The position numbers were made by a program, and so were the translations under genes. The notes beneath the pieces are model-generated. The model worked only from the letters and a program-made list of their open reading frames with translations, made no database searches and was not told where the DNA came from. Below, piece by piece: positions 45,000 to 56,545 of a stretch of 64,000 nucleotides of DNA. The first letter of the stretch is position 1. Every line of letters begins with the position of its first letter. Source of the stretch: Lactarius indigo (lineage: Eukaryota; Basidiomycota; Agaricomycetes; Russulales; Russulaceae); assembly GCA_025766275.1 (NCBI GenBank), contig JAFKAC010000093.1, forward strand, positions 164,199-228,198. Direction: 5' to 3'.

Positions 45000-46825
45000 C
45001 TGTATTATCGACGGAGATTTCAGATTCTGTGATAACTGAGCCAGAGCCAGAAAGATTCCTAGAGGATGAAACATTCAGCATGAAGGTATGACGCAAGGGT
45101 CCATCTAGCAGCTCTGAATACGGAAGTGGGGCCGAGTGTACCCTGAATTGGTAGTACTGGAGAGAAAGGCCAGCTCACCTAGGCTGATCACTAGGGACAT
45201 GGTAGTCGGCCATTTCCTTTGTAGCCGCCATGCCACCAGGTGTGTGAGAAGGTAAAGGAACGGAGGCCGTGGGGTCTGTCGTAGAGATCATCACAGTTAA
45301 GCAATGCCGCCACCGGAATATGTAAGAATGCCTACGCAAACTATGGAGCCGTTCAGCGAGCATCGCTATTGTCATACCTTTCGTATCAGTTCTAGGACTT
45401 TCCTTGTTGGCGGCCCACGAATCTATTTGAGTGAGCATCTTTGTCATGAAAATCGGAGAGAATAATGACGCTGATGGGTGCTCACCGGACATAACTCCAA
45501 TCTCAGGCTTCGACCTTTGAAGGTAGTCCGCCACCACATCCGGTCGGAGAGCCTCTAGGGACTATGGACACGAAGGAATTAATAATGACGCCTATACGTG
45601 ACCCTCACTCACTGTCCCATCGCCGACCCTCAGAACTTGTTCCAAGTCGTCGTCGTGAACAAGCGCCATGTCACAATCTGGAGCCCGCTGCACCGCCCAC
45701 GTTGTAATTAGCGTAGTCGTGTAGTAAAACTTGATCCGTATCACTCACAGCCGCGATATAATCTAATAGTACATGCAGAGGATCACGGCTCTTTTTTGAA
45801 CGCACATATATGAGCACTAGCAAGTCAAAAGGTGTAATCTTACCTCGGTAATACTGGGTATCGAAACCAATTCCATCTCCGGCTCCGGGTCATTCCCACG
45901 TGGGTCAGACTGGGGCCCCGCCGCTCCTTTCAGCCGCGGAATTATCCACAAAAGTCGTTTGACACGAAAACCTCTGATAAATAAGCATTGGTTCTCAGGT
46001 AGGTTCTAAGAAAGCACGTCAGAGCTCTTCAGTACCCCTTGGTAGTTGCGATCCGCGCACCACATACCTCACCACTTGGGCCATGACTTAACACTGCTCC
46101 TTGGATCCGTTGACTCAAAACCCGCCAATGAACCGTATGGCCGACATCAGGGACTTGAACCCTTAAAGATATCCGTGAATCCGCTTGGCTCTCATAGAAA
46201 GCAATATTAGACCAAGATCTTGTTCGATGGCACCCAGTCACCAGAACGATGTCTTCCATCTCTATCCCCAGTCCGTGCCGTTGCGAGAAGGCGTACCAGG
46301 AGTCGATATGCTTAGTGATCCACGTGCCGAAATGGGCTTGGGAAAGTGTGTCCTCGCGCCGAGCCACCACTGGAAGGGACAAGGCCGCTCCATGCTTCCT
46401 TGTACACGAGAACGAAATTTCCGCAGAGTCTGGAGTTGGAGGCCTGAATGAATGTCAGTGACACGGGCAGAAATTTGAGATGTGTAGATTGATCACGCTA
46501 CGGCGAAGACATCCGATCCGCCAGATTCCACGGAGACCCCATATGAGCAGAAGTTGTTGGGATAGAGTGTGCCCTGGTCGATATGATTTGGCACGCTGAG
46601 CCGAAGAGGTTCATAACGCTCTGGTACACCGAATCTTTGATGGGATTGGTGGTTTGCCGGGAGAAGAGCATTGAATAGGCGGTGAAATTTGCCTTGGCGA
46701 ATGAAGCCGACGTCACCGACCTCGACGGGAGGGTAGAGTTCTCCCGGGTCTGGTTCCCACAGGGCATAGCCGAAAGCAGGATGTGCGCTGGCGAGTTGCT
46801 CGCGAAAGGTGTTATAGTGTGTCAT
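45000..46825 (-). CDS. Orphan Agaricomycete protein family X, copy 1
   Basis: Starts at ATG 46825. Exon 1 runs to 46497 (donor GTGATC) and exon 2 starts at 46443, giving VFAVA-PPTPDSAEISFSCTR. Conserved features are FGYALWEPDPGELYPPVEVGD, GKFHRLFNALLPANH, FGTWITKHIDSWYAF, MEDIVLVTGCHRTRSWSNIAF, RIQGAVLSHGPSGE, then CLFIRGFRVKRLLWIIPRLK, DPLHVLLDYIA, CDMALVHDDDL and RRSKPEI-like RSKPEIGV. This is a large multi-copy family in mushrooms with no known function. Further small exons continue to about 45000 and may join family Y downstream. A close copy is at 50225-52067. Confidence 0.7.
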
Positions 46826-47009
46826 TGAGGGAGTGAGTGGATCGGAAATAAATCGATAAAGCCTAATGAACAGCAGGTCGTAAAAGTAAGGAGGTTATGG
46901 CATTGTCATGCATAGCCCTCGTACTGCCACGCTTTACAGTAATAGATAGGTTCCTGGATTACTGTACTAGCGCCGTCGGCGCTAAGGAAGCTAAAAAATT
47001 CCAGGGCGG
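46826..47009. other. Short intergenic region, promoter side of gene X copy 1
   Basis: Holds the gene X copy 1 promoter (transcribed leftwards) and the edge of the duplication. No gene. Confidence 0.4.
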
Positions 47010-47515
47010 CGCACCACGACGAAGGGGTTACTGGCATTTCTGCGTGCATGCGTCGAGCAGCACAGCGATTCGCAATCTCATCACGTTTGGCTCGCAACAC
47101 ATGGGCATCGCGGACATCCCCCTGCACAAGTCGTTCGACGTACTCGTGTCCTTCGTACAAGACCGCGCGGCACTGTCTCGCCTAATGAGAGAGCGCCAGG
47201 TTCGGCCCGTGCGTGCCGCCGCGTCGCAAGGACTTGGACTCGGGCCCTCGTCCGAGTCACGGTATCGATGCGCGAGCACTGGCAGCCGCTCCACAGGCAA
47301 AGAAGGGTTTAGGCCGGGCGCGGGCGCACATCTTGCGGAAAGCCTGTGCATCTTCTCACGAAGTGTTGGAAGCCCCTTGTGGAGAAGTATGTCGTATCAC
47401 GACGGCACTCGTAGGAATAGGCAACACCCCCGGCTTTCGTAGAAACAGCAGTGTGCATTTGTGTTTTCTGTTCTCGGTGTTTGCAACATGATATGACAGC
47501 ATCTTTTCGTTCGTC
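47010..47515 (+). pseudogene. Decayed palmitoyl-protein thioesterase copy
   Basis: Homologous to the end of intron 3, exon 4 and the tail of exon 5 of the gene at 40767-42014 (RNLITFGSQHMGIA is still legible at 47072-47112; the region after the stop, CAACACCCC...GTTTGCAACATG, is also shared). The nucleophile Ser exon and most of the C-terminal domain are missing, and frames are shifted. Created by the tandem duplication of the thioesterase-Y-X unit. Confidence 0.85.
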
Positions 47516-47629
47516 TCCATTAAGTTAAGTGTTAGGACAACACTAGACTAACGACAATAAATTAAGTGAAGGGGACGGGGTAAAAAGACATAGTCGTGAA
47601 GGGCGCCGAGCGCGGAGAAAGGGAATACT

Positions 47630-50160
47630 TCAAGCTGAACCCTGAGACTGTGGATCGTAGAATGTCGTGAGGGCCATACAGCCAAGCCAAGCGACCTCGA
47701 CTGCAGCGCGACCAATAGCAGTGAGCGGTTGAAAAACGATTTCGTCGTCCACCGGCTCCGCTGTCTCCATACCTGGCCCGGCGTGAAGTTGGACAGGAGG
47801 CTGGGTGCGCGGCACGCACAGCCCGAGCTTCTCGAGTCCCTCGGGAAAGAATTCGATGGCGGTTCCACTGCCGTCGATGCATGCACCAATGACAAAATTA
47901 TCCGGGTACACGGCCCGGAGCGATGCGGGCGGGATCCCGAGCTCTGCCTCCTCTAGCGAACCCGTCACCGAGAGTCCGTGGACCGGGAGACGAATTCCCG
48001 ATCCTTTTAGGTCTGAATGAGCGACGAGTCGCCCGACGATCTTGAAGCCGAGGCGGACGTCCAGCAGAGGAGTCGGGTTCCGCCGTTCGCCTTTTCGCAG
48101 GCGAAACCGTGAGCGCTTCTTGGCGGGCTTGTCTTCGTGCTGCCTGTCGAATGGGACGTAATACACAAGCAGGTAAAAGTTCTGCTCCTGGTCCAGAACC
48201 CTTGGTGCTAGTTGACTCCGCTCCGGCGCTGCGCTTGCAGGATCCGTCTCGTGGGGCCAGAGAGGGAGAAGCATGTATAGCGAGTCATCCGGCACCTGGG
48301 CGAGCACGTCCTTATTCTTGCCCTTGCTCTCGTGGCCGATGCCCGCATCGCCTCTGGAGCGAGTCGAGGGGATTAACCCTACATCTTTGAATGATAACTC
48401 GAGGTCTGCAATCGCACGACTTTGCTCTTCCTTCACAGAACGCGGAGCGAACGTCATCCAGGGCGGATTAGAGTGATCCAGGTTAGACATATGGGCGGGT
48501 GGCGTCCTACCGCCAGGTGGGCTCATAAAGCGCCGGAACCAGCTGTGAGATCGCTTCGTGGCCTGTGCGGGCACTTGTTCGTTCTTCAGCCGATCGGTCG
48601 CGCGTTTATCCAGAGCAGCGAGAGCATCGGCTCTGGCCATGCGAATCATGGATTTGTTATCGCTGTCTTCCTCAGCTCGGTCATGAGGGGCTAGCTTTCC
48701 CTTTGAAGTGGGGGGGCTCTCCGGGAAGGGCATGAGGGAGGCGGTAGGGGAAACCTTTTTTGGCGTTGGAGCGGAAGAGGCGGACGTTTTGATACTCGAA
48801 AGATCAAGGGGATTGGGCTCGCGGCGGGTGTCATGGTCATCCCCATCTGCTGGAGATATCCCGTGAATTTCTAGCTTCTTGGTACTCTTCGCGATCATGA
48901 ATTGCTCTTGAACACGCTTCGTGGTAAGGAGGATACCATCGTGCGTTGGAATAACAAGGGCACTAGTAATTTCGTTGGACCCTGGAGTCTGTGTGCTCAG
49001 AGTCACCGTACTGTTACTCAGGCTGTAACGACGATCAATGGAGAATGCAAGGGCCTCGGTGTCCCGGTGGATGACGGTCGTTGGACCACCTATCGTGCTC
49101 GCAGAGTTGGGGTCAATATCGTGCTCCGCATTGAGACGCTGCTGATTAGGACCGGCTACAAAAAGTCGGATGGGTCGTGAAACATAGTTGTGTGAGCACA
49201 TGGCCAAGAACGACACAGAAACGTACGTACAAGATGGCAAGGTAGCTCGTTCGACGCGGATCTTCCCGATCTGAGAACAACGCCAAACATCCCAGAGTCT
49301 TGGGCCGCCATTAGGTTCACGAGAAGGGAGGGAGACAGGCTCGCGGTCGCGGACGAAGGTCCACTCATTGCGACGTAATGCATAGTCGGAGTCAGCCCAG
49401 CTGTTCTTGGGAAGGAACGAATCGTTGTCAGCATCAGAGTCTTCGCCCTTGCCTATTTCTTTGTTCTTCTTTGCTTTCCGCTTGTCCTTAGAAAGTAAAG
49501 GTTGGGACGCTATGAACGAAAGCGACGAGCGACGCGTGTCTGGACCATCTTGGCCACCGACGTTGAAGATATAATCGAGATCTATGCCTCGAAATACATG
49601 CCCGACCAAATCGTCTGTTGGCGAAAATGTCAGTGTTGTTAACGAGAATGTAATTGGCGGATAGTAATGAGGGTTGACCTCTATTGGAACTCGTCACGGT
49701 GACGGATGGGCCTTTGTTATCATTGTAGTGTGGCCGCCGCCGCGCGTTCGATCGTGTGGGCACTAGATCCGGATCACTCATGTGGAAGGAACGGTCGCGC
49801 GTAGAGGCCGTGTAAGTGGCGATGCTGTTGCGTCGTATGGCGGCGCGTGCACGGGAACCAGTTTCTGACACATCTGAGCCAGGGCGAACGATGGGATGCC
49901 AGTTGGCGGGAAGCGAATGACGGCGTCGGCCGCTGCCGATAGCATGCATTTCAGCGCGCGTTTCATTCTCACCACCTGAGCTGTCAGAGTGGCCGCTCTC
50001 GCTGAGGGCCTGGATAGGAATGGTACTATCGGTATCGGTATCGTGGGCAGTAGTTGGCGCGCCGAAGGAGAAAGAAGCTAAGCTGAGCTGAGAGTAAAGA
50101 TCATCCGAATCACGCGTGTGGGAGAATTCTTGCTGGACATCCGATCCTCCGGGCTTGTCG
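47630..50160 (-). CDS. Orphan basidiomycete protein family Y, copy 2
   Basis: Paralogue of the copy at 42202. The main 659-codon open frame (47630-49609) includes a 75-nt intron read in frame (after RATLPSC, near 49155-49230). Motifs are YALRRNEWTFVRDREPV, LWDVWRCSQIGKIRVERATL, GGPTTVIHRDT, VPDDSLYMLLPLWPHETDP, FYLLVYYVPF, LGIPPASLRAVYPDN and the same hydrophobic C-terminus. Additional upstream exons (49488-49949 and beyond) are Ser/Arg-rich. It converges on the thioesterase pseudogene, as copy 1 does on the intact gene. Confidence 0.65.
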
Positions 50161-50224
50161 TGTGCAAAAATCTATAACCGGCAATTAGTTGTGGTCAACC
50201 TGGTATGACAGCTTGTTACCGTGC

Positions 50225-52067
50225 TGTTTATATCGGATACACGGCTAATTGATGATGACTCGTCGATGGAGGTTTCGGATTCTGTAATAACGTCCCTAGA
50301 AGATGTCACATTCAGCGCGAAGGTACGAAGCAAGCGTTGATCTAGCAGTTCTGAGTAGAAGTAAAGGGTACAAAGCCCCGGCCGAACTGATTATACTGAA
50401 GAGGCAAGGTCAAGTAGCTCACCTTGACTGATCACTAGGGGCATGATAGTCAGCCATTTCCTTTGTACTCGACGTGCTACCACGGGTGTGGGAAAGTAAC
50501 GGGACAGAGGCCGGGGGCTCTATCGTAGTGGTTTAAGCAATGCCGCCATCGAGAAATGTAATGCATACGCAAAGTATGAAGCTGTTCGGAAAGCATAGCT
50601 ACCGCCATGCTATTCGTGTCAGTTTTCGGGCTTTCCATGTTGTCAGTCCACGAATCTATTCGAGTGAACGCCTTTATTATGATAGTCGGAGAGGACCATG
50701 ACGCTGGCGAGGTCTCACCGGACATAATTCCGATCTCAGGCTTCGACCTTCGAAGGTAGTCCATCACCACATCTGGTTGGAGGCTCTCCAGGGACTACGG
50801 GCGTAAAGGAACGAATAATAATATTCATACGTGGCCCTTACTCACAGTCCCATTTCCGGCACTCAGAATTCGTTCCAAGTCGTCGTCGTGAACGAGCGCC
50901 ATGTCACAATCTGGAGTCCGCTGCGTCCCAGATCAGAACCAAAGTACGGCATATATTTGTGGCACTCACTGTCGCGATATAATCTAATAATACGTGCAGA
51001 GGGTCCCGACTCTTTTTGAACGCATAAATATGAACACCAGCAAGTTAAAAAAAAAAAAAAGGATAACCTTACCTCGGTGACATTGGGTATCGAAACCAAT
51101 TCCATCTCCATCTCCGGCTCCGGGTCATCCTCGCGTGCATCTGGCTGGGGCCCCGCCGCTCCTTTCAGCCGTGGGATTATCCAGAAAAGACGTTTGACAC
51201 GGAATCCTCGGATAAATAGGCATTGACTCTCAGGTAGGTTCTATGTAAAAAAACACGTCAGAGCTCTTCAGTATCTAGTATTGGCAGTTGCCATCCGCGC
51301 ACCACATACCTCACCGCTTGGCCCATGACTTAACACTGTTCCTTGGATCCGTTGACTCAAAACTCGCCAATGAACCGTAGTGCCGACACCGGGAGCTTGG
51401 ACACTTAAAGATATCCGTGAATCCGCTTGGCTCTCATAGAAAGCAATGTTAGACCAAGATCTTGTCCGATGACACCCAGTGACCAGAACGATGTCTTCCA
51501 TCTCTATTCCTAGTCCGTGCCGTTGCGAGAAGGCATACCAGGAGTCGATATGCTTGGTGATCCACGTGCCGAAATGAGCTTGGGAAAGAGTGTCCTCACG
51601 CCGGGCTACCACTGGAAGGGATAAGGCCGCCCCATGCTTCCTTGTACACGAGAACGATATTTCTGCAGAGTCTGGAGTTGAAGGCCTGAATGAATGTCAG
51701 TGACACGGGCAGAAATTTGAGATGTGTAGATTGATTACGCTACGGCGAAGACATCAGATCCGCCAGTTTCTACGATGACTCCGTACGAGCAGAAGTTGTT
51801 GGGATAGAGTGTGCCCTGGTCGATATGATTTGGCACGCTGAGCCGAAGAGGTTCAAATCGTTCTGGTACACCGAATCTTTGATGGGATTGGTGGTTTGCC
51901 GGGAGAAGAGCATTGAATAGGCGGTGAAATTTGCCTTGGCGAATGAAGCCGACGTCACCGACCTCGACGGGAGGGTAGAGTTCTCCCGGGTCTGGCTCCC
52001 ATAGGGCGTAGCCGAAAGCAGGATGTGCGATTGCGAGTTGTTCGCGAAAGGTGTTGTAGTGTGTCAT
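50225..52067 (-). CDS. Orphan Agaricomycete protein family X, copy 2
   Basis: Starts at ATG 52067; exon 1 is 52067-51739, exactly as long (329 nt) as in copy 1. The signature stretches are nearly identical (FGYALWEPDPGELYPPVEVGD, FGTWITKHIDSWYAF, TGCHRTRSWSNIAF). Later exons include MELVSIPNVTE, DPLHVLLDYIA, CDMALVHDDDL and RSKPEIGIMSG. An AT-rich poly-A run sits in an intron near 51046. No break was found in the exons I could follow, but the small exons from about 50700 leftwards are uncertain. Confidence 0.7.
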
Positions 52068-53204
52068 CGAGTGACCAGGTGGGCCAGGGATTAAAACGGA
52101 TGATCGGCAGGTCAACGGGTTTCAGTAAAGGAGGCACTGTTGTGCAATATACAGTACAGCGGCATCATCAGGTACCACTAATACTATCACCAAACTAACA
52201 CCGACGTACCCAAACACCGGGCTGTTCACCATCGAAAATGCTGAGTAATGTCGGAGTCGGCCGGTACGTGCGCTCCTGTTGGCAACAATTGTTACAATTC
52301 CACTTTCCATGCGGCCTTGCGTGCGGCAGTCTTGGTGTCATAGCTGCCGCAGGGCTCGCATTACGATTGGTCGGTAACCTCTGGTTATACCGGGTATATA
52401 CGAGGGGTGGGAAGACTGCCATATAATGATTACAGTAAGATATTTCGGTGATAAGCGCCGATTGACAACTGTATGACAGTTGCCAACATTTGTCGAATTG
52501 ACGCCATCAGAGGCGGTACAGAGTTCTAATTGGCCCAAAGAGAGTGGTCACATGAGATGAGATTTGCTATCAGCAGTGCCCACAGTGTACTACATTCTGA
52601 CTTTGATTAGCAAAACGGGGCGTGTTTTGATCAAAGCCAGAAGCTTCTTTGGCCAGCTTGAACAATGTGTAGGTTGACGGGTCTGTCTTCCAGATGGAAT
52701 TCGGCGAAACTGGGCCTAGAAAACAGTTGTCAGACTTTGAGCTTTCCACAAAAGACGATAGCAGACGACATCCAAGCTAGTTCTTCAACTTGCCACCTAT
52801 GGGAATCTCCGTGTTTTATTATTGTCGGGCAGTCAGAGGGCTCACGTGGTGAGATCCGGTGCCCAACCCTCCTAGGATCACCTTGTGGTTCACCTGCCCG
52901 CGTACCCGACTGACAATGTGGTCGTAGTGGTACACAGAGGACACCGCTACATCGACAATGGTAAAGTCATACCTGCCACGCACCATGCAATGATAGTCCG
53001 AAACCAGTGTTCTATCTAAGGTTCTGTCCTAAGTGCATCACAAACATGACCCGAACCACTCCCGCCAACGATACAACAAAGCCAGCAAATTACGTAGCGT
53101 AGATATATAGAACAATATGTGTTCAAAGCAAGGATTGGTAGATCAATGAAAGCGGTGTGGTAAGTTCGTCGTCAGATGTATCAACTCATTACATATGTAG
53201 AAAC
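52068..53204. other. 1.1-kb intergenic region, no supported gene
   Basis: Lies between the gene X copy 2 start and the protease stop. Only short ORFs with no domain (for example 52665-52913). It presumably contains the X2 promoter and the protease 3' UTR. Confidence 0.5.
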
Positions 53205-55365
53205 TCAAGCCATGAGCGTAAATGCTGCTGCGAGCAGTGCAAGCGCGCTTGTGACAAAAATACCGAAGGCACCGATCCGCGTGGTTCGGCAAGCAGAAGC
53301 TATGGCACAAGCGTAGTCGTCATCAGCACGGAGCTTACGACCAAAGAGAAAGGAGCACGAACTCGACCCGGCACCGCCCGAGGAGGGTGTAGGCAACGTG
53401 CCACCAGTGATAGTTGCGGTGCCTGATGCTGGAAGAGGATTGCCTATATCATCAAGTTATTTATCAGCGACGATGCCAAGAGTGCGGCGATAGCAGCGAA
53501 GGCGACAAGGGGGGTCCAAGTACGAGTACGACAGTAAAGACCAAAGATGTCTGCATGCACGGTACCACGCTCGACATGTAATGATGAAATGGGGACGCGA
53601 CTAACCAGATGAACCGCCAGCCGCGTTTGACAGCTGTGCGAAGCCGACGGCTGGTGGGCTGGCGCGGAAGACGCTATACACGTTTTTCTAGCAACATTGT
53701 CAGGCTGTGGAAATGGCCAAGCCCCATGAGAGGAAACGTACAAGGAACGTGTCACCGATGATCCATGCTGGGTTGCCCTGTCCTGGCGTGACATTTGTGC
53801 CTTGGGTGATATCGAAAATCGCACCAAGGCACCGACCACCACCGACGGTACCGAGATTCATGTCAGCGAGACTGATTGGCCAGGACGGGCCTCCGAAAGA
53901 CATCGAGATGGCCAAATCGGCGTTGCACGCTGTATGATTTTTTAAACAAAAAAACAGTAGTCCCATCAGCATAACTCGATCCCCATTCTTTGGCAATGGC
54001 GCCGAGCGCCAGCCGAGGGGAAAGGTGACAAAGAGAACATACGGAAGGCAAAGAAACCAGCGAGGTTGCCGTCGAGCGCTACAGCGCCGGGGACTGCGGC
54101 CCAAACAGCCCTCACAGCAGCGGTGGGGCCTCCAATGAGGGTCGTACCAGTGTCGATGGCCGCCACGGCCAAATCGCCACTGGGGAGATTGACACCCTTA
54201 CCGTTCACGGTGATACCTGCCAAACATGTTCGAAGCCGTGCCACCTTGTGTTAGTGCGAGACGTACCTGTTACTGTCTGCAGCCAGAACGAGCCTCCCTT
54301 TATGGGGGAGGTGAAACTACGGAAGTCGATGTCACCTTGGTACAATGTTGTGTTTGTTCCACCAAGAGTAAGCACCCCTCCAGGTTCCTCATCCTGTGCA
54401 TTCGCGTCGTCCACAAACCGAGTAATGAAGAAGGAGAATTCAGGATTTGTGAGCACGTTGTCATTGACGAGAGCTTGCCAGAACGGTAATGCGTCAGACG
54501 AGGCGATGCCTTGAAACGCGAGTCCCAGGATACCAGCGAGCGCGCCCTGAATCAAACCGCTAGTTACGTCGGTGACAGCAACTGAGACTCAAATTAGCAC
54601 CACAGAAAAGGAATGGCAGATGGCAGATGGACAAAATGATGGGTATGGTAACGGTTCTACTTGGCGCTTGCAACAATCTCTCAAAAGAGCAGGTGCGCGC
54701 TAATGGGGGTAGCAAGGTAAAGGAACGCACCAAAAGTTTGTTGGGCAACGGTAAAAGGGCCCATTGTGATAGTGTCCTGTGCAATGATGCCAACGGCAGA
54801 ACCGGAGCCATATCTCAAGGAAATACGCTCTGTTCCGGTTTGGATAGATGTCGATTTTGACGGGTCGAACTCTGGGGTGCCGAGCGGACAAGAAGCGCAG
54901 ACGGTGGTTGCAAACCATAAGTCGGATGAACCGGTGTCGAGGACGAGATTGAATGTTTGGGCCCTGAAGACAAGAAAGAGTTGAAATGGCAGCGCGAGAA
55001 CATCTCGAGGGTCCACTCACGGGGTGCCGACGTTGACTGGCGCAAAGTAGCTAACATCCGCACCCTGCAGTGATTTGTGTACGTGATTAGGTCTGATTTG
55101 TGCAGGTAATATATGAGCGGCGCACTTGATTCGTTATCCCAATATCCGTCGTTTGCGCCCTACGCGACACCCCCGGAGAATCATAGTTATATTTGTGTCT
55201 CAGTCCGGCTAAGACAGCGGAATAGTGAGCAGTATCGGCCTCCTCACCCCGTCGTGCGTGGTTACGGCGAATCACGGGTATGTGGAGGGGGTCACGACGG
55301 GGTGGCACGACTGCCAATGACAAAGGGGCGAAAAAAGAGAGGGCGAAGAGTATTGAAGGTAGCAT
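53205..55365 (-). CDS. Secreted pepsin-type aspartic protease (A1) with hydrophobic C-terminal tail
   Basis: Starts at ATG 55365 with a signal peptide (ILFALSFFAPLSLAV), then a basic propeptide containing dibasic sites. Exon 1 ends at 55126, and the next exon reads GADVSYFAPVNVGTP. The first catalytic site is VLDTGSSDLWFA, the flap is LRYGSGSAVG, and the second site is AAIDTGTTLIGG; PAWIIGDTFL is the conserved C-terminal strand. About eight exons. After the catalytic domain comes a Ser/Gly/Thr-rich linker and a terminal hydrophobic segment (GIFVTSALALLAAAFTLMA), the layout of GPI-anchored yapsin-like or cell-wall proteases. Cleaves extracellular proteins at acid pH. Its exact substrate is unknown. 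Confidence 0.9.
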
Positions 55366-55492
55366 ATGGAGGAAGGGAACAAGGGAGAATTTAGCGCGGG
55401 AACGGGACCCGACAGGTCTTTATGTCGTGGTTGGGCCAAGAGGAAGGCCGAGTTAACCTTAACCCTCCGTTGGAGACGTGGTGCTGATCCTC

Positions 55493-56385
55493 CTATTCCC
55501 CGGGCCCTAAATCGCCCCAATCAAGTCCAAGAATAGATTCATTGCCCCTCACAGCCATTTCAGTAGCTTCCGCCAACTCCCGCATCGCCCGCCTCTCCTC
55601 CTCGCCGATTCTCACCCCGTACAACTGCTCGGCATTCTCGGCATCTCTCCCGTTTGCCTGTGACCTGGAAACTCCGAGACTTGCTTGCAAAGCTTCTTCC
55701 CTCGCCGGGCCCCGCAGCTTGTCGATCGCACGTAACAGTTCTTTGAGTCCCGGATGTCCTTCAAGAGCTGCACGCACGGCGGGCGATGTCGCTATGTCAG
55801 TCAACACGTTAACATCCCCGTCACTCGAATGACTGGTATGGTCGCGAACCGATAGATTCGTATTGATTCATCTGTAGTGGCTTCGGGTCGTCGCGTTTCA
55901 ACGGGTCTGGGTACGTACTCTCCTCTGGCACATATGGCCACTTGAGTGAGGTCAGCGCTCGGAGCGGAATTTCCCTCCTTATCTCGTCATCTATGCACCC
56001 GAGCACCCGCGCAACCCACGCATGTCAATCTATGAGCAAGGCCGGAAGTTGACTAATTGGAGAGGCTCTCACCGTGTGGTACATGGGATCGGGAATGGCC
56101 ATCGGGTTCCGGCGTGGTACTGCGTGGTTCCGTCCCCTTTGAGCTGGACGGACTACACGAACTCTCTTGGGTATTATCATGAGACCTGGTTCATCACCAC
56201 TTTTCGGTAGCCTACCTTTGTGTCGTTTATAGCATACAACAGAGCAACTGTGTAGGAATAATTCGTCTTTATGGCGCGAAAGGGGCGCTTTGCATGACAT
56301 ACTATTCCACCAGACAACCAGAGCAAGTATACTTCGATTCCCTCTCGTTGCAAATTCGACATTGGGCCCGTGTTTTGGGTGACAT
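55493..56385 (-). CDS. HIT-type zinc finger protein, ZNHIT3-like
   Basis: The start at ATG 56385 gives MSPKTRAQCRICNERESKY, then TCSGCLVEY, spliced (56303/56247) to CSVVCYKRHK (exon 2 ends 56216). This is the treble-clef CxxC...CxxC...CSxxCYKxH pattern of the HIT zinc finger. The C-terminal part (PLRALTSLKWPYVPEE, KRDDPKPLQMNQYESI, then spliced at 55850/55791 to ATSPAVRAALEGHPGLKELL and AIDKLRGPAREEAL) matches the helical C-terminus of fungal ZNHIT3 relatives. ZNHIT3 partners NUFIP/Rsa1 in box C/D snoRNP assembly; the same role is inferred. The exon between 56215 and ~56000 is uncertain. It ends about 160 bp from the CTR9 stop and shares its strand. Confidence 0.8.
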
Positions 56386-56545
56386 GGTTGAGGGTCTCCA
56401 AAGTGTCTACCCACGCGCATAAATTATTTACGGGCCGAAGCGGCTGTACCTTTATGGTAAAATTATATGTCCTTCCATAATCAGATTCGCAACAACAAGC
56501 AGTACAAAGTGATGCACAAAACAAGGAGAAAGAATAGATGTCTAA

